Assembly: GCA_963732925.1 (NCBI GenBank)
Contig: CAVTBJ010000001.1
Location: forward strand, 1 to 64,000
Source of the DNA: DASZRZ01 sp963732925
GTDB lineage: Bacteria > Acidobacteriota > Terriglobia > Terriglobales > Acidobacteriaceae
Direction: 5' to 3'
Length of the DNA stretch: 64,000 nt
Below the pieces are notes generated by a model. It did no database searches. It had not been told where the DNA came from and was given only the letters and a program-made list of their open reading frames with translations. Of the stretch, positions 36,430 to 45,782 are shown in pieces; positions within the stretch are counted from its first letter, which is position 1; every line of letters starts with the position of its first letter. A program made the position numbers and the translations under genes.

Positions 36430-36759
36430 TTACCGGACCTGAGCGTGAGCGCTCAAGTTCAAAAAGAACAGTCCCAAGACGATCAGCCCCAGCGACGCCA
36501 GCTTCATGGCAGAGGCTGGTTCTTTGAACCAGATGATTCCGACGGCTACGGCCAGAGCCGTTCCTAGAGCCGACCAGACTGAATACGCTACGCTGACCTC
36601 AAGGTGGCGCAGCGCCAGTGCCAGCGGCACAAGTGATGCCAGGTAGCAGGCCGCCATCACCGCTGTGGGCAAGGGACGGCTGCATCCCTCGGAAAGCTTG
36701 AGGTACACCGTACCCGTTACATCCAAAACGACTGCTAACCCTAGATAAAGCCATGACAT
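36430..36759 (-). CDS. Small multidrug resistance (SMR) family transporter
   Basis: A 109-aa inner-membrane protein with four transmembrane helices. It matches EmrE over its length: YLGLAVVLDVTGTVYLKLSEG, SVAYSVWSALGTALAVAVGIIWF and a hydrophobic fourth helix. The essential membrane glutamate of EmrE (Glu14) is Asp13 here (LDVTGT), which would change proton coupling. Dimeric drug/proton exchange or guanidinium export are both possible. Confidence 0.88.
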   Translation of the reverse strand: MSWLYLGLAVVLDVTGTVYLKLSEGCSRPLPTAVMAACYLASLVPLALALRHLEVSVAYSVWSALGTALAVAVGIIWFKEPASAMKLASLGLIVLGLFFLNLSAHAQVR

Positions 36760-37079
36760 AATTCCCCCGAGACGAACGCGAACTCTCCCCTGCGCCGGCA
36801 GGCCGGTCCGGTGAAGATTGCTGCACCTTGGAGAAGCTAAAGGTCGGGTGGGCTGAGCTGCTTCGAGGAGATCACGATTGGGGACTTGGGACTGCGCATA
36901 CGTGCTTCATTAGATGCTGTCCCTCGCGGCCAAGTCGCGGACTTGCAACTCATTGGGCTGTAGAGGTTTTGGGTTTTCCTGCGCGGCGTTAGCTGCGGCC
37001 GACACGGCCGGTTGGGATGGGGTAATGTGCTCCATTTGGCCGAGAATTCAATCTTCCCAGCTAGAATGCCCTCGGAACC
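36760..37079. other. Intergenic region before lpxD
   Basis: About 320 bp between the divergent SMR and lpxD genes. No gene, terminator or clear promoter was recognised. Confidence 0.4.
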
Positions 37080-38081
37080 ATGTCATTGAGCGTTGATCAG
37101 ATTGCGGCCGAAACTGGCTGCCGCGTGCGTGGAGATGGATCACTTGCCATCACCGGGGTGGCCAGCCTGGAGTCTGCCACCGGCACCGACCTGGTGTTCG
37201 TCCAGGACGAACAACATCTCGAGCAGGCGCTGGCTTCGCTGGCAGGTGCGATGATCGTGGGAGAGTTTGCCGCCGGCGCACCGGACGCCAAACCGCTACT
37301 GATTACTCCACAACCCCGGCTGGCATTTGCCCGCGCTGCAGCCTTGCTGGATCCGCCAAGGAGATATGAGCCTGGCGTCCACGCCCTGGCCGTAGTTCAC
37401 GATTCCGTTCGCATGGGCGAGGCCATATCCATCGAGGCCCATGCCGTGGTGGAGGAAGAATGCGTTCTGGGTGATCGCGTCCACCTTGGCCCCGGGGTGT
37501 TCCTCGGCTGCGGGGTCGTGATCGGCAGCGACTGCGATCTTCGCGCCAACGTGGTGGTGTATTCCGGAGTACGCCTGGGGAAGCGGGTGGTGGTGCACGG
37601 CGGGGCGGTGCTGGGAAGCGACGGCTTCGGTTACGTTCCCGATCCCGCCACCGGCAGATACGAAAAGTTTCCCCAGATCGGCAGGTTGGAAATTGGCGAT
37701 GACGTGGAAATCGGCGCCAATACCACTATTGACCGCGGTGCGCTGAATGCCACCGTGATCGAACGGGGCGTAAAGCTGGACAACCTGGTCCATATTGCTC
37801 ACAACGTGCGCGTTGGCGAGGATGTCGTGATCGCGGCGCAGACCGGCGTTTCCGGCAGTTCGGTCATTGAGAAGGGCGCCGTGGTGGCGGGACAGGTGGG
37901 AATCGCGGATCACGTTCGCGTTGAAGAAGGAGCCATTCTGGGGGCGCAATGCGGAGTGCCGACCGGCAAGGTGATTCGCGGCAAGGGCGTGCTCTTCTGG
38001 GGCACGCCGGCCCGGCCCATCCGGGAGTATCTGCGGGAACTGGCGGCGCTGGCGCGCTTGGCCAAAAAAAAAGAGCCATAA
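37080..38081 (+). CDS. lpxD: UDP-3-O-acylglucosamine N-acyltransferase
   Basis: Third step of lipid A synthesis: adds the N-linked hydroxyacyl chain from acyl-ACP. The 333-aa protein has an N-terminal uridine-binding domain (SVDQIAAETGCRVRGDG) and a long left-handed beta-helix of hexapeptide repeats. The conserved DGFGYVPD and NLVHIAHNVRVG (catalytic His241 by comparison with E. coli) are present. It stands alone here, without lpxA, fabZ or lpxB. It shows that the organism makes a Gram-negative outer membrane. Confidence 0.95.
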   Translation: MSLSVDQIAAETGCRVRGDGSLAITGVASLESATGTDLVFVQDEQHLEQALASLAGAMIVGEFAAGAPDAKPLLITPQPRLAFARAAALLDPPRRYEPGVHALAVVHDSVRMGEAISIEAHAVVEEECVLGDRVHLGPGVFLGCGVVIGSDCDLRANVVVYSGVRLGKRVVVHGGAVLGSDGFGYVPDPATGRYEKFPQIGRLEIGDDVEIGANTTIDRGALNATVIERGVKLDNLVHIAHNVRVGEDVVIAAQTGVSGSSVIEKGAVVAGQVGIADHVRVEEGAILGAQCGVPTGKVIRGKGVLFWGTPARPIREYLRELAALARLAKKKEP

Positions 38082-38124
38082 GACCCGTTCCTCGATTCGG
38101 AAACACGGGAGAAGACGTTCCGGC

Positions 38125-39228
38125 CTACCGCGAAACCTGCTGGGTCAGTTCGAAATCGCTGTCCTCAAGGTTCACATTCTGGATGATGCTTGCGACTTTC
38201 AAGGTGATGATCTGGTTGCGGTCGTAGCGGCGAATCAGGAAGGGAAGCTTCACGCCGTCCACCTGCCGGTAATCGTCATAATCGACCTGCTCGGGAAGCA
38301 AGCCCACGGGGGTCGCAATCAGGTCCAGGCGGCGAAGCAGCAGTCCCGTCTGGGGATCGAAGAATAACTGTTCTTCGGTTCCGTCGGAAAGTGTGCCGCT
38401 CACCAGATAAGCCTCCTTGGCGCCAAGTTTCACGGTCGGTCCCCAATCCTTCCGGCCGACAATGGCCTTGGCAAGCTCGCCGCGAAGGTGAAAGTCCTGG
38501 TTGAAGCGCGCCATTCGTGCCAGGGAATCCGCTTCCAGTCCCAGCAGTTCGTGCCTGCCGTTGCGATCCTGGTTCCAGGCTTTTCCCGAACCATATCCGG
38601 AGACCCGGGAGCCGTTGCGCATGGTGGTAATTTCCATGTACTTGTCCGGGGCTTTCTCGCGGATCTCTACCTGAGTCTCGCGTCCCTCGGAATCCACAAG
38701 AACGCCTTTGATCACCCGGCTCGTGAGTTTTTGTGCGGCGTCGGTTCCACCGATGGCTTCAGCGTAGCGGTCCAGCAGGCTGGCGGCTGTGGGTGCATTC
38801 GACGGAAGATCTTTCGCGTCCGGCGGCAGCAGGGCGGGCTCGCTCAGGGGCTCGGCCACTAGCATCGGCTTGGGATTGCCGCGGTGGCAGGTTGCACAGC
38901 TCACGACGCTTTTGTCCTCGAAGTTGCGCTGGTTGATCTCACGCACCATCTTGATCATGTCGCGCGCTTTCTTTTTTGTATCTTTGTCATCGCTGTCCAT
39001 CTGCGGAGGAGCACCCGGGCGAATGACGTGGCAATAGTTACAGCCCACGCCCAGCGAGGTGCTGAACAGTCGCATGGTCGCCAGCAGGTGGGAGGCAGGA
39101 ATGTCCTTCAGCACCTTGATGTTTTTGAAGCGGTCCTGTGTGAGTTCTTCCTTTTCTTTTCCAGCCTGCGCGCTGGCTAGCGGCGCCAGCAGGGAAAGCA
39201 TTCCCGCCAGTATGACGACCTTTCGCAT
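38125..39228 (-). CDS. Exported di-haem c-type cytochrome, reaction-centre-cytochrome-like
   Basis: A 367-aa exported protein. A signal peptide (VVILAGMLSLLAPLASAQA) is followed by a domain resembling photosynthetic reaction-centre cytochrome c with two haem motifs, CNYCH and CATCH (about 63-67 and 111-115). The remainder (about 150-367) is a beta-rich domain reminiscent of outer-membrane lipoprotein-sorting proteins (YMEITTMRNGSRVSGYGSGKAW, DYDDYRQVDGVKLPF). No photosynthesis genes are near, so it probably serves periplasmic respiration. Ribosome-binding site AAAGGAA. It is convergent with lpxD. Confidence 0.88.
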   Translation of the reverse strand: MRKVVILAGMLSLLAPLASAQAGKEKEELTQDRFKNIKVLKDIPASHLLATMRLFSTSLGVGCNYCHVIRPGAPPQMDSDDKDTKKKARDMIKMVREINQRNFEDKSVVSCATCHRGNPKPMLVAEPLSEPALLPPDAKDLPSNAPTAASLLDRYAEAIGGTDAAQKLTSRVIKGVLVDSEGRETQVEIREKAPDKYMEITTMRNGSRVSGYGSGKAWNQDRNGRHELLGLEADSLARMARFNQDFHLRGELAKAIVGRKDWGPTVKLGAKEAYLVSGTLSDGTEEQLFFDPQTGLLLRRLDLIATPVGLLPEQVDYDDYRQVDGVKLPFLIRRYDRNQIITLKVASIIQNVNLEDSDFELTQQVSR

Positions 39229-39502
39229 GGGTATTCCTTTCTCCCGGTCCCTGGCAGGACAGCCGAGTCGCGGCTGGCTGCCCTGGCCGGCGCACGCGCC
39301 CGTCCCGCTGTTGATTTGTTGTGGGCTCGGCAGATCATATACTTGCGGACCGTGAATTTGTGAGCAAGAGCAACGAATTTTTAATGTGGTGTTCTGGTTT
39401 CTGGCGGACCAGCCGAACCGTGAAAGACGAAGGACTCACGCGGCACCCCGCCTTCGTGGAACATTGGTTTCGTGTTTTGGCTTTTTGAGCCTGGGGTTAA
39501 CG

Positions 39503-40844
39503 CTAGCTCTGCTGGAAAAGCACCTGCTTTTCGACCTTGGAGGCGTCCAGTTCGGTGCCGAAGCCAGGTCCCTCCGGCAGGTCGAGGTAGGCGTTGACCG
39601 GGCGGGGAGGATTGCTTTCAAAATGGTAGTAAGTCTGCATCTTGTTGATCAGATACTCCACCTGGGGGCAGGTCATGGGAGACTGGCTGGCTACCACGTG
39701 CAAAGCGGCCAGCAAGCCGTGTCCGTGGGGCATTACGTGGACATCGAAGGCTGAGCCCAGGGCGCAAATCTTGACCAGTTCACTGATGCCACCGCACCAT
39801 TCCGGGTCAGCCTGCACGATTTTGATGGCGTCCGCGCGCAGGAAGTTGAGCACGTCCCAGCGGGTGTAAAAGTGCTCTCCGGTAGCTACCGGGATGGACG
39901 TAGCCCGGCTCAACTCGACAAAGCTCTCAAGCTTGTCGACGTGCATGGGCTCTTCAATCCAGGCGGGGCGATATTGCTCCACCTGTTTGGCCCAGGCGAT
40001 GGCATAGTTCAGGTCCCAGCCGGCATAGGCGTCGAACATCAGGTCCACATCGTCGCCGACGGCCTCGCGCAGCTCCCGCACCAGATCGACATTCTTGATC
40101 GAGTCCTTCCGGACCGTCGCCCGGGCCATAGGGCATGAACCACTTCTGGTGGTTGTATCCCTGGCGCTTCAATTCGGCAGCGCGTGGTCCGGCTTTGCCT
40201 TTCTCCACGGTGAATCCCAGGCAACTCCCGTAGACCTGTGCCTTGGGACGTGTGGGTCCACCCAGAAGCCGATATACCGGAGCCTGAAAATAGCGCCCGC
40301 GCAGATCCCACAACGCGCAGTCCAGGGAGCTGACGGCCATGATGTAGGCTCCGGCCCGGGAATGGCGGTTGCTGCGGAACATCTCGTCCCAGAGCTTTTC
40401 CCCCGCGAGCGGGTCCTTGCCTATCAGGAAACGCTTGAGCTGGGCGACGATGACGCGCGCCGCTTCCGGGTCGATGGGACCATAGCGGCCTTCCAGCCCC
40501 TGGTCGGTCTTGATCTTGAGATAGTTCGCGCTGATAGGGCGCAGCTCCAGATGTCCGGGGCCAGTTTCGTGATACGGCTGGGGCCGGTATTCGTCATAAA
40601 TGTCGAGCATGTTGACTTGCGGCTGGTGATTGGCGCCCACCAGTTCCTCAACATGGCCTTCGACCCGCCAGACCTCAACGGCGGAGATCTTGAGCGCGCC
40701 CTGGGGGCGCTCCCTCATTCGCTCGCCGGTTTCGCCCGGCTGCGAGGTGCGCTGTGGCACGGCGCGCAGCACCGCAGGCCAGGCAAGAGTGGCTGCGGAA
40801 GCTGCTCCCGCGCCTACCTTGCGGAGAAAGGAGCGCCGTTTCAT
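39503..40844 (-). CDS. Tat-exported enolase-superfamily enzyme, L-rhamnonate-dehydratase-like, frameshifted
   Basis: A mandelate-racemase/muconate-lactonizing family enzyme. ATG 40844 gives a twin-arginine signal (KRRSFLRKVG, then AASAATLAWPAVLRA). The barrel has KWFMPYGPG, metal-ligand Asp in LMFDAYAGW, Glu in WIEEPMH and Glu in ATGEHFYTRW, then DPEWCGG and MPHGHG. These stretches resemble L-rhamnonate dehydratases, though other sugar-acid dehydratases are possible. One extra base near 40094 breaks the frame between GPEGLDQ and NVDLVREL. Export of such an enzyme is unusual. No clear ribosome-binding site. Confidence 0.85.
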
Positions 40845-40933
40845 GGGGTGAAATGATAGCAGAAGGGAAGCGGCCAGCCGCCTGCGGTTGGCTTTCCGGG
40901 CGCTTCCACGAACATTTGCTACCATTACAGCTG

Positions 40934-41350
40934 ATGATGTCCAAGTTGCCGCCAGCGCCCGCCCGTGTTTCAGAAGCGATCACCCGCTCGATTCGTGTCG
41001 AGGTCATGTCACGTCACGTCCCTGAGCATTCGCAGCCTCAGCTGGGCAAATGGGTGTTCCAGTACACTGTCCGCATCACCAATCAGGGGACTGTGACCTC
41101 TCAGCTTTTAGACCGCCATTGGATTATCACGGACGCCGCTGGGCACATCGAGCATGTCCGCGGTCCGGGAGTTGTGGGGGAGCAGCCGGTGCTTGCTCCT
41201 GGCAAATCGTTTGAGTATTCCTCCTGGTGCCCGCTCCCAACCCCCACCGGCACGATGCATGGGACCTATGGCATGGTCGATGCGGAGGGGAATCGCTTCG
41301 AAATCGAGGTTGCCCCCTTCAGCCTGGAAGCTCCCTACACGGTTCACTGA
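40934..41350 (+). CDS. apaG: ApaG family protein
   Basis: A 138-aa protein of the ApaG/DUF525 family, a fibronectin-like beta-sandwich. The motifs FQYTVRITNQGTVTSQLLDRHW, GPGVVGEQPVLAPGKSFEY and GTMHGTYGMVDAEGN are diagnostic. The role in bacteria is not settled; it has been linked to Mg/Co resistance and may bind nucleotides or pyrophosphates. Adjacent ATG codons at 40934 and 40937 are possible starts. It lies 38 bp upstream of gltX. Confidence 0.93.
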   Translation: MMSKLPPAPARVSEAITRSIRVEVMSRHVPEHSQPQLGKWVFQYTVRITNQGTVTSQLLDRHWIITDAAGHIEHVRGPGVVGEQPVLAPGKSFEYSSWCPLPTPTGTMHGTYGMVDAEGNRFEIEVAPFSLEAPYTVH

Positions 41351-41388
41351 ATCTCGAGCCTCGAAGCGCCTTGTTATACTGAAGCATC

Positions 41389-42861
41389 GTGCTAAGAGTC
41401 CGCTTTGCGCCGTCTCCCACCGGCTTTCTCCACGTGGGCAGCGCGCGCACTTTCCTTTTCAATTGGCTCTACGCCCGCCACTATGGCGGGACTATGGTCC
41501 TGCGCGTGGACGACACCGACGTGGAGCGCAATACCGAAGCCTCGCTACAGTCGATCTTCGATGGCCTGCGCTGGCTGGACCTGGGATGGGACGAGGAGTA
41601 CCGCCAGTCCGACCGGCTGGCGCTGCATCGCCAGGCGGCCGAGACCATCTTCCGGAAGGGACTGGCGTATCGCGACTTCACCCCAGCGCAGTCCGGGGAG
41701 AGAGAAAAGACGGTTGGCCAGGGCGCATGGCTGTTCAACCCCGGCATGAGGGAACTCGCGCGCGAGGAGAGCGACCGCCGGGCCGCCGCCGGGGAGCCGT
41801 TTGCGCTGCGCTTCCGCGTCCCCCGGGACAGTGAGCGGCAGGTTGTCTTTAAGGACGGCGTTTACGGCGGGCAGGCCAAGTCCACCGCGGACATTGAGGA
41901 TTTTGCCCTGCTACGCAGCGACGGCATGCCAACCTATCACCTGGCATCGTGCGCCGATGATGCCGAGATGCGCATTACCGAGGTGATCCGCGGGCAGGAC
42001 CACCTCTCCAATACCTTTAAGCATTTGTTTATCTTTGAGGCGCTGGGGGCTACTCCGCCGCGGTTTGCGCATCTGCCGCTGCTGGTCGCTCCGGACGGCA
42101 GTAAGCTGTCCAAGCGCCGCCACGGCCCGGTGGTGAGCGTCACGACCTATCGCGACGCGGGGTTCCTGCCGGAAGCGTTCTTGAACTTTCTCGCCCTGCT
42201 GGGGTGGTCTCCCAAGGACGACCGCCAGGTCCTGACCCGGCAGGAGATGGTGGACGCCTTCGCCCTGGAAGGCATTAACCGCGCCAATGCCGTCGTTAAC
42301 TTCGCCGGAGAAGATTTAAGTAAAGACGAAGCCTTTGATCCTAAAGCATTGTGGCTGAATGCCGAACACATCCGGGCCCTGCCGGTGGAGGAACTGAGCC
42401 AGCGCCTGTTGCCGGTGGTGCGCGGGGCTGGATTCGAAGTAGAGGAAGCCGGGATGCTGCGGGTCACGCCACTCATTCGCGAGCGCATCCGCCTGCTGCG
42501 CGACGTGCTCACCACGGCCGATTTCTTTTTTCTGGATGAGCTTCCGCCGTATGATCCTGCGGAGCTGATCCCGCAAAAGGGCGACCCGGCTATGGCAGGC
42601 AAGGTCCTGGAGCGCGCGCGGGAATTGCTTTCGCAGAGCGGCTTTGCTCATGCCGAACTGGAGCAAACCCTGCGCAAGGGCGCCGAAGAACTGGGAGTAA
42701 AGGCAGGGCAGATGTTCCAGCCGATTCGCGTCGCCGTCTGCGGGCGGAAGAATGCGCCCCCACTGTTCGAAACTCTGGAGGTGCTGGGGCGGGAGAAGGC
42801 ATTAAGGCGAATCGAGCAGGCGGTACAGAAGATTGAGACTTATGAGCCGGTAAAGCAGTGA
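41389..42861 (+). CDS. gltX: Glutamyl-tRNA synthetase
   Basis: Charges tRNA(Glu) with glutamate. The 490-aa class I synthetase has the HIGH-type motif HVGS (15-18) after VRFAPSPTGF, the KMSKS-type motif KLSKR (239-243), and the conserved TDVERNTEAS and GQDHLSNTFKH. The start is GTG at 41389, directly before the Rossmann strand. The presence of a separate glnS next to it suggests that this GluRS is of the discriminating type. Confidence 0.96.
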   Translation: MLRVRFAPSPTGFLHVGSARTFLFNWLYARHYGGTMVLRVDDTDVERNTEASLQSIFDGLRWLDLGWDEEYRQSDRLALHRQAAETIFRKGLAYRDFTPAQSGEREKTVGQGAWLFNPGMRELAREESDRRAAAGEPFALRFRVPRDSERQVVFKDGVYGGQAKSTADIEDFALLRSDGMPTYHLASCADDAEMRITEVIRGQDHLSNTFKHLFIFEALGATPPRFAHLPLLVAPDGSKLSKRRHGPVVSVTTYRDAGFLPEAFLNFLALLGWSPKDDRQVLTRQEMVDAFALEGINRANAVVNFAGEDLSKDEAFDPKALWLNAEHIRALPVEELSQRLLPVVRGAGFEVEEAGMLRVTPLIRERIRLLRDVLTTADFFFLDELPPYDPAELIPQKGDPAMAGKVLERARELLSQSGFAHAELEQTLRKGAEELGVKAGQMFQPIRVAVCGRKNAPPLFETLEVLGREKALRRIEQAVQKIETYEPVKQ

Positions 42862-42927
42862 ATGCCGCTGTTCATGGGCGGGATACACATTGCGATCACC
42901 CGCATCCAAAGCAATAGTCGAATCACT

Positions 42928-44659
42928 ATGAAGGCAATGAATCCCACAAACCGGGCTGAGGCAGCAACGCCCGCGGAACCCACGTCGGCTCCCTCCAACT
43001 TCATCCGCGACATCATGGTCGAGGACCTGAAGAGCGACAAGTATGGAGGCAAGATCCAGACGCGCTTTCCTCCCGAACCCAACGGCTACCTGCATATTGG
43101 CCATGCCAAGGCCATCTGCCTGGATTTCGGGCTGGCGGACGAGTTCGGCGGCAAGACCAACCTGCGCTTCGACGACACCAACCCCGCGAAAGAAGAGACC
43201 GAGTACGTCGACTCCATCATGGAGGACGTGCGCTGGCTGGGATTCCGACTGGGATGGGCTTTATTACGCCTCGGATTATTTCGGCCAGCTTTATGAGTGG
43301 GCGGTGCAGCTCATCAAGGCCGGTAAGGCCTATGTCGATGACCTGACCGCCGACCAGATCCGCGAATATCGCGGCACACTGACCGAGCCGGGAAAAGAAA
43401 GTCCTCACCGCAACCGCTCGGTGGAAGAAAACCTCGATCTGTTCGAGCGCATGCGGGCCGGGGAATTTCCCGATGGATCGCGCACCTTGCGGGCCAAGAT
43501 CGATATGGCATCGCCCAACGTGAACCTGCGCGACCCGGTGATGTACCGCATCCTGCACGCGGAGCATCACCGCACCGGGAACAAGTGGTGCATCTATCCC
43601 ATGTACGACTACGCTCACGGACAGTCGGATTCCATCGAGCAGGTCACGCACTCCATGTGCACGCTGGAGTTCGCCGATCACCAGCCGCTCTACAACTGGT
43701 TTATTCGCGAGCTGGGAATTTTTCCCTCGCGGCAGATCGAGTTCGACCGCATGAACATTACCTATACCCTGCTCAGCAAACGCAAGCTGCTGCAACTGGT
43801 GGAGGAAGGACACGTGCGCGGCTGGAACGATCCCCGCATGCCCACGCTCTCTGGTATCCGCCGCCGCGGATATCCTGCGGAAGCGATTCGGAACTTCGTG
43901 AGCGCCGTGGGCGTCTCCCGCACCAACGGTATTGTCGATCTCTCCATGCTGGAGCACTTCGTGCGCGAAGACCTGAACAAGCGCGCGCCCCGGGCCATGG
44001 CAGTGCTACGTCCTTTGAAGGTCGTAATCGATAACTATCCGGTGGACCAGGTGGAAGAGATGGAGGCGGTGAACAATCCCGAAGATCCTGCCGCGGGTAC
44101 GCGCAAGGTGCCCTTTTCGCGCGAGCTCTATATCGAGCAGGACGATTTCCGCGAGAATCCGCCCAAGCAGTATTACCGCCTTTCTCCCGGACGCGAGGTG
44201 CGCCTGCGCTATGGCTACCTGATTACCTGCACGGGCGTGGTCAAGGACGAAACAACCGGTGAGGTGGTCGAGGTTCACTGCACCTACGATCCTGCGACGC
44301 GCGGGGGGAATGCTCCCGACGGGCGCAAGGTGAAAGCTACCATTCACTGGGTTTCAGCCGGGCACGCCATCGAAGCGGAACTCCGTCTTTACGAGAAGCT
44401 CTTCACCAAGCCCAATCCCGCCGAGCTTGAAGCCGGGCAGGATTTCACCGCCAATCTCAACCCGAACTCTCTGGAGATCCTGACCGGAGCCAAGCTGGAG
44501 CCTTCCCTGGCGAGCGCCAGTGCGGGCAGCCGCTATCAGTTCGAGCGCGTGGGGTATTTCTCCGTGGACACCGATTCCACACCACAGAAGCTGGTCTTCA
44601 ATCGCACGGTGGCGCTGAAGGATAGCTGGGCCAAAATCGAGCAGCGGGCGCGGGGCTAG
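42928..44659 (+). CDS. glnS: Glutaminyl-tRNA synthetase, frameshifted
   Basis: Charges tRNA(Gln) with glutamine. The N-terminal frame has RFPPEPNGYLHIGHAK (HIGH at 56-59) and NLRFDDTNPAKEE. At 43245 one extra C in GATTCCGACT moves the frame. Homology resumes at GLYYASDYFGQLYEWA and continues through MNITYTLLSKRKL (KMSKS-type) and two anticodon-binding beta-barrels to the stop at 44659. The corrected length of about 577 aa is normal. The gene is essential, and the break is therefore most likely a sequence error. ATG 42928 is chosen by family start. Confidence 0.93.
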
Positions 44660-44682
44660 CAAGCGCGGCCCGAGCAAACGAG

Positions 44683-44721
44683 AAAAAGATGCTCCCGATC
44701 AACGGGAGCATCTTTTTTTTT
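44683..44721. terminator. Strong intrinsic terminator after glnS, probably bidirectional
   Basis: A perfect 10-bp GC-rich stem (GATGCTCCCG at 44688-44697 and its complement at 44703-44712) with loop ATCAA is followed by nine T residues (44713-44721) and preceded by five A residues. It would end glnS transcription on the plus strand and, thanks to the A-run, also the convergent gene ending at 44775. Confidence 0.92.
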
Positions 44722-44774
44722 CCATTCTTTAACTTGCCACGTCGCGAAGTTCAACCGCCGTTAAGTTTCTATCC

Positions 44775-45413
44775 CTACCTTTCGCGAACTTCGAATTGCG
44801 CGCGACAGCCGCGGTCCACCCAGAGCTGATTCCCGCGCACGCCAAAGGTTCTCCCCAACTGGCAGGGAGACTCACTCATCTGCCGCAAGACCCGCACGCC
44901 GCGATTGGGGCCGATGGTGCATGTGGCCAGGTGCATATCGTTGGAGCCGCAGATTACGGCATGAACCCGCCCGGCCGGTTCCCCGGGGCCATTCTCGCCC
45001 CGGCCGTTTCGATATCCGTCGCCTCTGTCATGGTTGTCCCTGTCGCGGTCATTGCGTTCGCGGTCACGATCATTCCGGCCCTCCTCGGGGCCGCGCGCGT
45101 TTCCAGTCAGAACTTCAAATTCCGCCCGGCAGCCATGATCGACCCAGATCTGGTTTCCGCGCACTCCGTAGGAGCGGCCTCGCTCGCAAGGAGATTCACT
45201 TCTCTGGCGCACCATTCGGATGCCCCGGTTTGGCCCTGCATTGCACACGTGATAGTGTGTGTCGTCGGAGCTGCAACTCACGATGTGCGAACTCTGCGCG
45301 AACGCCCGCCCCGGCAGGGCCAGCAGCAGCAGCGTGCCTAGAATCACGGGAAACAGGTTACGTTTCCTGGCTACGGAGCAGGGAGCGAAAAATGGAGCGA
45401 ATGTTCCGGTCAT
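44775..45413 (-). CDS. Exported DUF3011-type protein with two repeats
   Basis: A 212-aa exported protein. After a signal (NLFPVILGTLLLLALPGRAFAQ) it has two copies of a domain of about 55 residues, each with four cysteines and the pattern SESPCxxGRxxGVRGNQxWVDxGCRAxFEV. The copies are joined by a highly charged linker of Asp/Arg repeats (RNDRDRERNDRDRDNHDRGD). The cysteines probably form disulfides in the periplasm. Function is unknown. ATG 45413 with GAGGA upstream is preferred over TTG 45434. Confidence 0.8.
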   Translation of the reverse strand: MTGTFAPFFAPCSVARKRNLFPVILGTLLLLALPGRAFAQSSHIVSCSSDDTHYHVCNAGPNRGIRMVRQRSESPCERGRSYGVRGNQIWVDHGCRAEFEVLTGNARGPEEGRNDRDRERNDRDRDNHDRGDGYRNGRGENGPGEPAGRVHAVICGSNDMHLATCTIGPNRGVRVLRQMSESPCQLGRTFGVRGNQLWVDRGCRAQFEVRER

Positions 45414-45782
45414 GTTGTTGGTCCTCGTTTTCAAAAATTGTCCGCGATTGCAAGCTGCGCAAGCGGACGGTGAGCCGCGAGGGCAATCCTTTGGACACCC
45501 TGATTCCCCGGCCTGCCGGCAAAGGGACGCTCTCCTTTCTACCGCGTTTCGAACTTTTCAGGGTGGAGAAAGACTGGTTACCGCTATGGAACGCCCTTCG
45601 TAATCGGAGCGCTTTACGGTCCCCAAATAAACTTCTTTTGACGAGCCGCGAATTCGGCACACCTTGCTGGTTCGATCCGCAAGGCCGAGGTATCATAGGC
45701 CGCTCCAAGCAACGTTGACCAAGGGTTTTGCTGGCCCGTCCGGCTCAAAAACGGGTACCAGTCTCCCAAATAGGAGTTACCT
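45414..45782. other. Intergenic region between divergent genes
   Basis: About 370 bp between the DUF3011-type gene and the PQQ dehydrogenase gene. Apart from the AGGAG ribosome-binding site at about 45771, no feature was recognised. Confidence 0.4.

Noticed and set aside
38125..39228. Photosynthetic reaction-centre cytochrome
   Set aside because: Only two haem motifs are present and no photosynthesis genes are near, so the similarity is taken as fold relationship only.
43230..43260. Programmed frameshifting in glnS
   Set aside because: There is no slippery heptamer or following hairpin, and removing one base restores a normal protein; many similar extra bases occur in the window.
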